Assembly (NCBI RefSeq): GCF_014851675.1
Contig: NZ_JACVAE010000001.1
Coordinates: forward strand, 2,604,001 to 2,668,000
Direction of reading: 5' to 3'
Source: Rhizobium sp. ARZ01
GTDB taxonomy: Bacteria; Pseudomonadota; Alphaproteobacteria; Rhizobiales; Rhizobiaceae
DNA: 64,000 nt
The notes beneath the pieces were generated by a model. That model worked only from the letters and a program-made list of their open reading frames with translations. It made no database searches and was not told the DNA's origin. A program made the translations under genes and the position numbers. Numbering within the stretch: position 1 is the first letter of the stretch; each line of letters opens with the position of its first letter. Shown one piece after another: positions 63,134 through 64,000 of this stretch.

Positions 63134-64000
63134 TTAGACGCCGCTGGCGCCGTCCGAGCCAATATAGGCAATACGCAGCATGTTTGTTGCGCCGGGCGTT
63201 CCCAGCGGGACGCCCGCGGATATGATGATGCGGTCGCCCGGCTTGCCGAAGCCTTCCGACACGGTGACACGGCAGGCGCGATTGACCATGTCGTCGAGAT
63301 CGGTGGCGTCGCCGGTGACGACGCAATGCAGGCCCCAGACGACGGAAAGGCGGCGCGCCGTCTCGATGATCGGCGACAGAGCCAGAACGGGCACTTCGGG
63401 CCGCTCACGGGCAGCACGCAAGCCGGTGGTGCCGGACGAGGTGTAGCAGATGATGGCCGACAGGTTCAGCGTTTCGGCGATCTGTCGCGCGGCGAGTGAG
63501 ATCGCATCCGCGCCCGTCGCCTCCGGCGGGGTGCGCTGGGCGTTGATGATGCCCGGATAGTGCGGATCGCGCTCGACCTTGCTCGCGATGGACGCCATGG
63601 TCGAGACCGCTTCGACAGGATACTCGCCCGACGCGGATTCGGCAGACAGCATGATGGCGTCGGCGCCTTCAAACACGGCCGTCGCGACGTCGGACACCTC
63701 CGCACGGGTCGGCACCGGCGAGGAGATCATCGATTCCAGCATCTGCGTGGCAACGACCACCGGCTTGCCGGCGCGCCGGCAGGCACGGGTCAACTGCTTC
63801 TGCAGGCCGGGCACAGCCTCCAGCGGCATTTCCACGCCGAGGTCACCGCGGGCGACCATCAGCGCATCGGACAGCTCGATGATCTCGTCGATGCGTTCGA
63901 TGGCCTGCGGCTTTTCGATCTTCGACATGAGGCCCACACGACCCCGCGCGACCTTGCGCACCTCGGCCAAGTCCTCCGGCCGCTGGATGAAGGAGAGCGC
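63134..64000 (-). CDS. pyk: Pyruvate kinase, C-terminal part (runs off right edge)
   Basis: The 288 visible codons cover the second half of the catalytic barrel and the C-terminal domain: SKIEKPQAIERIDEIIELSD, ALMVARGDLGVEMPLEAVP (substrate/K-site region), KPVVVATQMLESMI, DAIMLSAESASGEYPVEAV and ICYTSSGTTGLRAARERP, then a C-terminal regulatory domain ending GSDGASGV. It makes pyruvate and ATP from PEP. The N terminus lies beyond 64000. A 7-bp hairpin at 63086-63103 lies between it and the TPR gene. Confidence 0.96.
   Translation of the reverse strand, partial: ALSFIQRPEDLAEVRKVARGRVGLMSKIEKPQAIERIDEIIELSDALMVARGDLGVEMPLEAVPGLQKQLTRACRRAGKPVVVATQMLESMISSPVPTRAEVSDVATAVFEGADAIMLSAESASGEYPVEAVSTMASIASKVERDPHYPGIINAQRTPPEATGADAISLAARQIAETLNLSAIICYTSSGTTGLRAARERPEVPVLALSPIIETARRLSVVWGLHCVVTGDATDLDDMVNRACRVTVSEGFGKPGDRIIISAGVPLGTPGATNMLRIAYIGSDGASGV

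Overview
The window is chromosomal DNA from an alphaproteobacterium of the Hyphomicrobiales, most likely a Rhizobiaceae member such as Sinorhizobium/Ensifer. The reasons are the GC-rich codon use, the ruvCAB-ybgC-tolQRA block, the sqdBDC sulfolipid operon, RcdA/DUF1465, DUF4164 and DUF1192 proteins, and a rhizobial-type intergenic palindrome. This is inferred from gene content; no database was searched. I saw no rRNA, tRNA or CRISPR array.

Layout, left end (1-18.5 kb). The Tol-Pal genes tolA (cut by the edge), tolR and tolQ are followed by a Ku/LigD end-joining pair whose ligD reading frame is broken at a run of nine A. Then come ybgC, the sqdB-sqdD-sqdC operon, an exported phosphoesterase, and ruvB, ruvA and ruvC with a vapBC toxin-antitoxin cassette between ruvA and ruvC. 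A luciferase-like monooxygenase, yebC, a metallo-hydrolase, a flavin-type stress protein, a YmdB-type phosphodiesterase and 5-formyl-THF cyclo-ligase follow. Next (18.7-21.8 kb) are a small HTH protein, a SorC-type regulator, transaldolase and a small exported protein.

Island (21.8-34.7 kb). Two direct copies of a structured ~122-bp sequence (21841-21962 and 34622-34743; 115/122 identical, the first 69 bp perfect) bracket a 12.8-kb element. The repeated sequence looks like the 6S RNA gene (ssrS): it lies beside zapA on the side leading to the cyclo-ligase gene, and the base changes between copies preserve a hairpin only on the minus strand. The element carries a tyrosine integrase next to the right copy, a serine recombinase, a 778-aa SF2 helicase/AEP-type primase fusion, a 1.1-kb origin-like non-coding region full of inverted repeats, an AT-rich cassette of exported proteins, a Sunset-type membrane protein, and a module ending in an HTH-ImmA/IrrE protease behind a 13-bp perfect inverted repeat.

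Right part (35-64 kb). zapA and a DUF4164 coiled-coil gene are followed by a sugar-phosphate block (tkt, gap, pgk, fbaB). After this come a methyltransferase, an alpha/beta hydrolase, a decayed serine hydrolase pseudogene, a peroxiredoxin, an MFS transporter, DUF1192, rcdA, rpmE, an ABC exporter, a flavoprotein, a MotA/MotB-like membrane pair, suhB, efp, a Sel1-repeat protein, a ThiE-like protein, a TauE/SafE permease, an ArsR-type regulator, two DUF465 proteins, purE-purK, rpmJ, a TPR protein and the C-terminal part of pyruvate kinase.

Functionally the chromosomal parts are housekeeping: envelope integrity, recombination, sulfolipid synthesis, central carbon and purine metabolism. The island is the clear accessory region and holds most of the unexplained genes.
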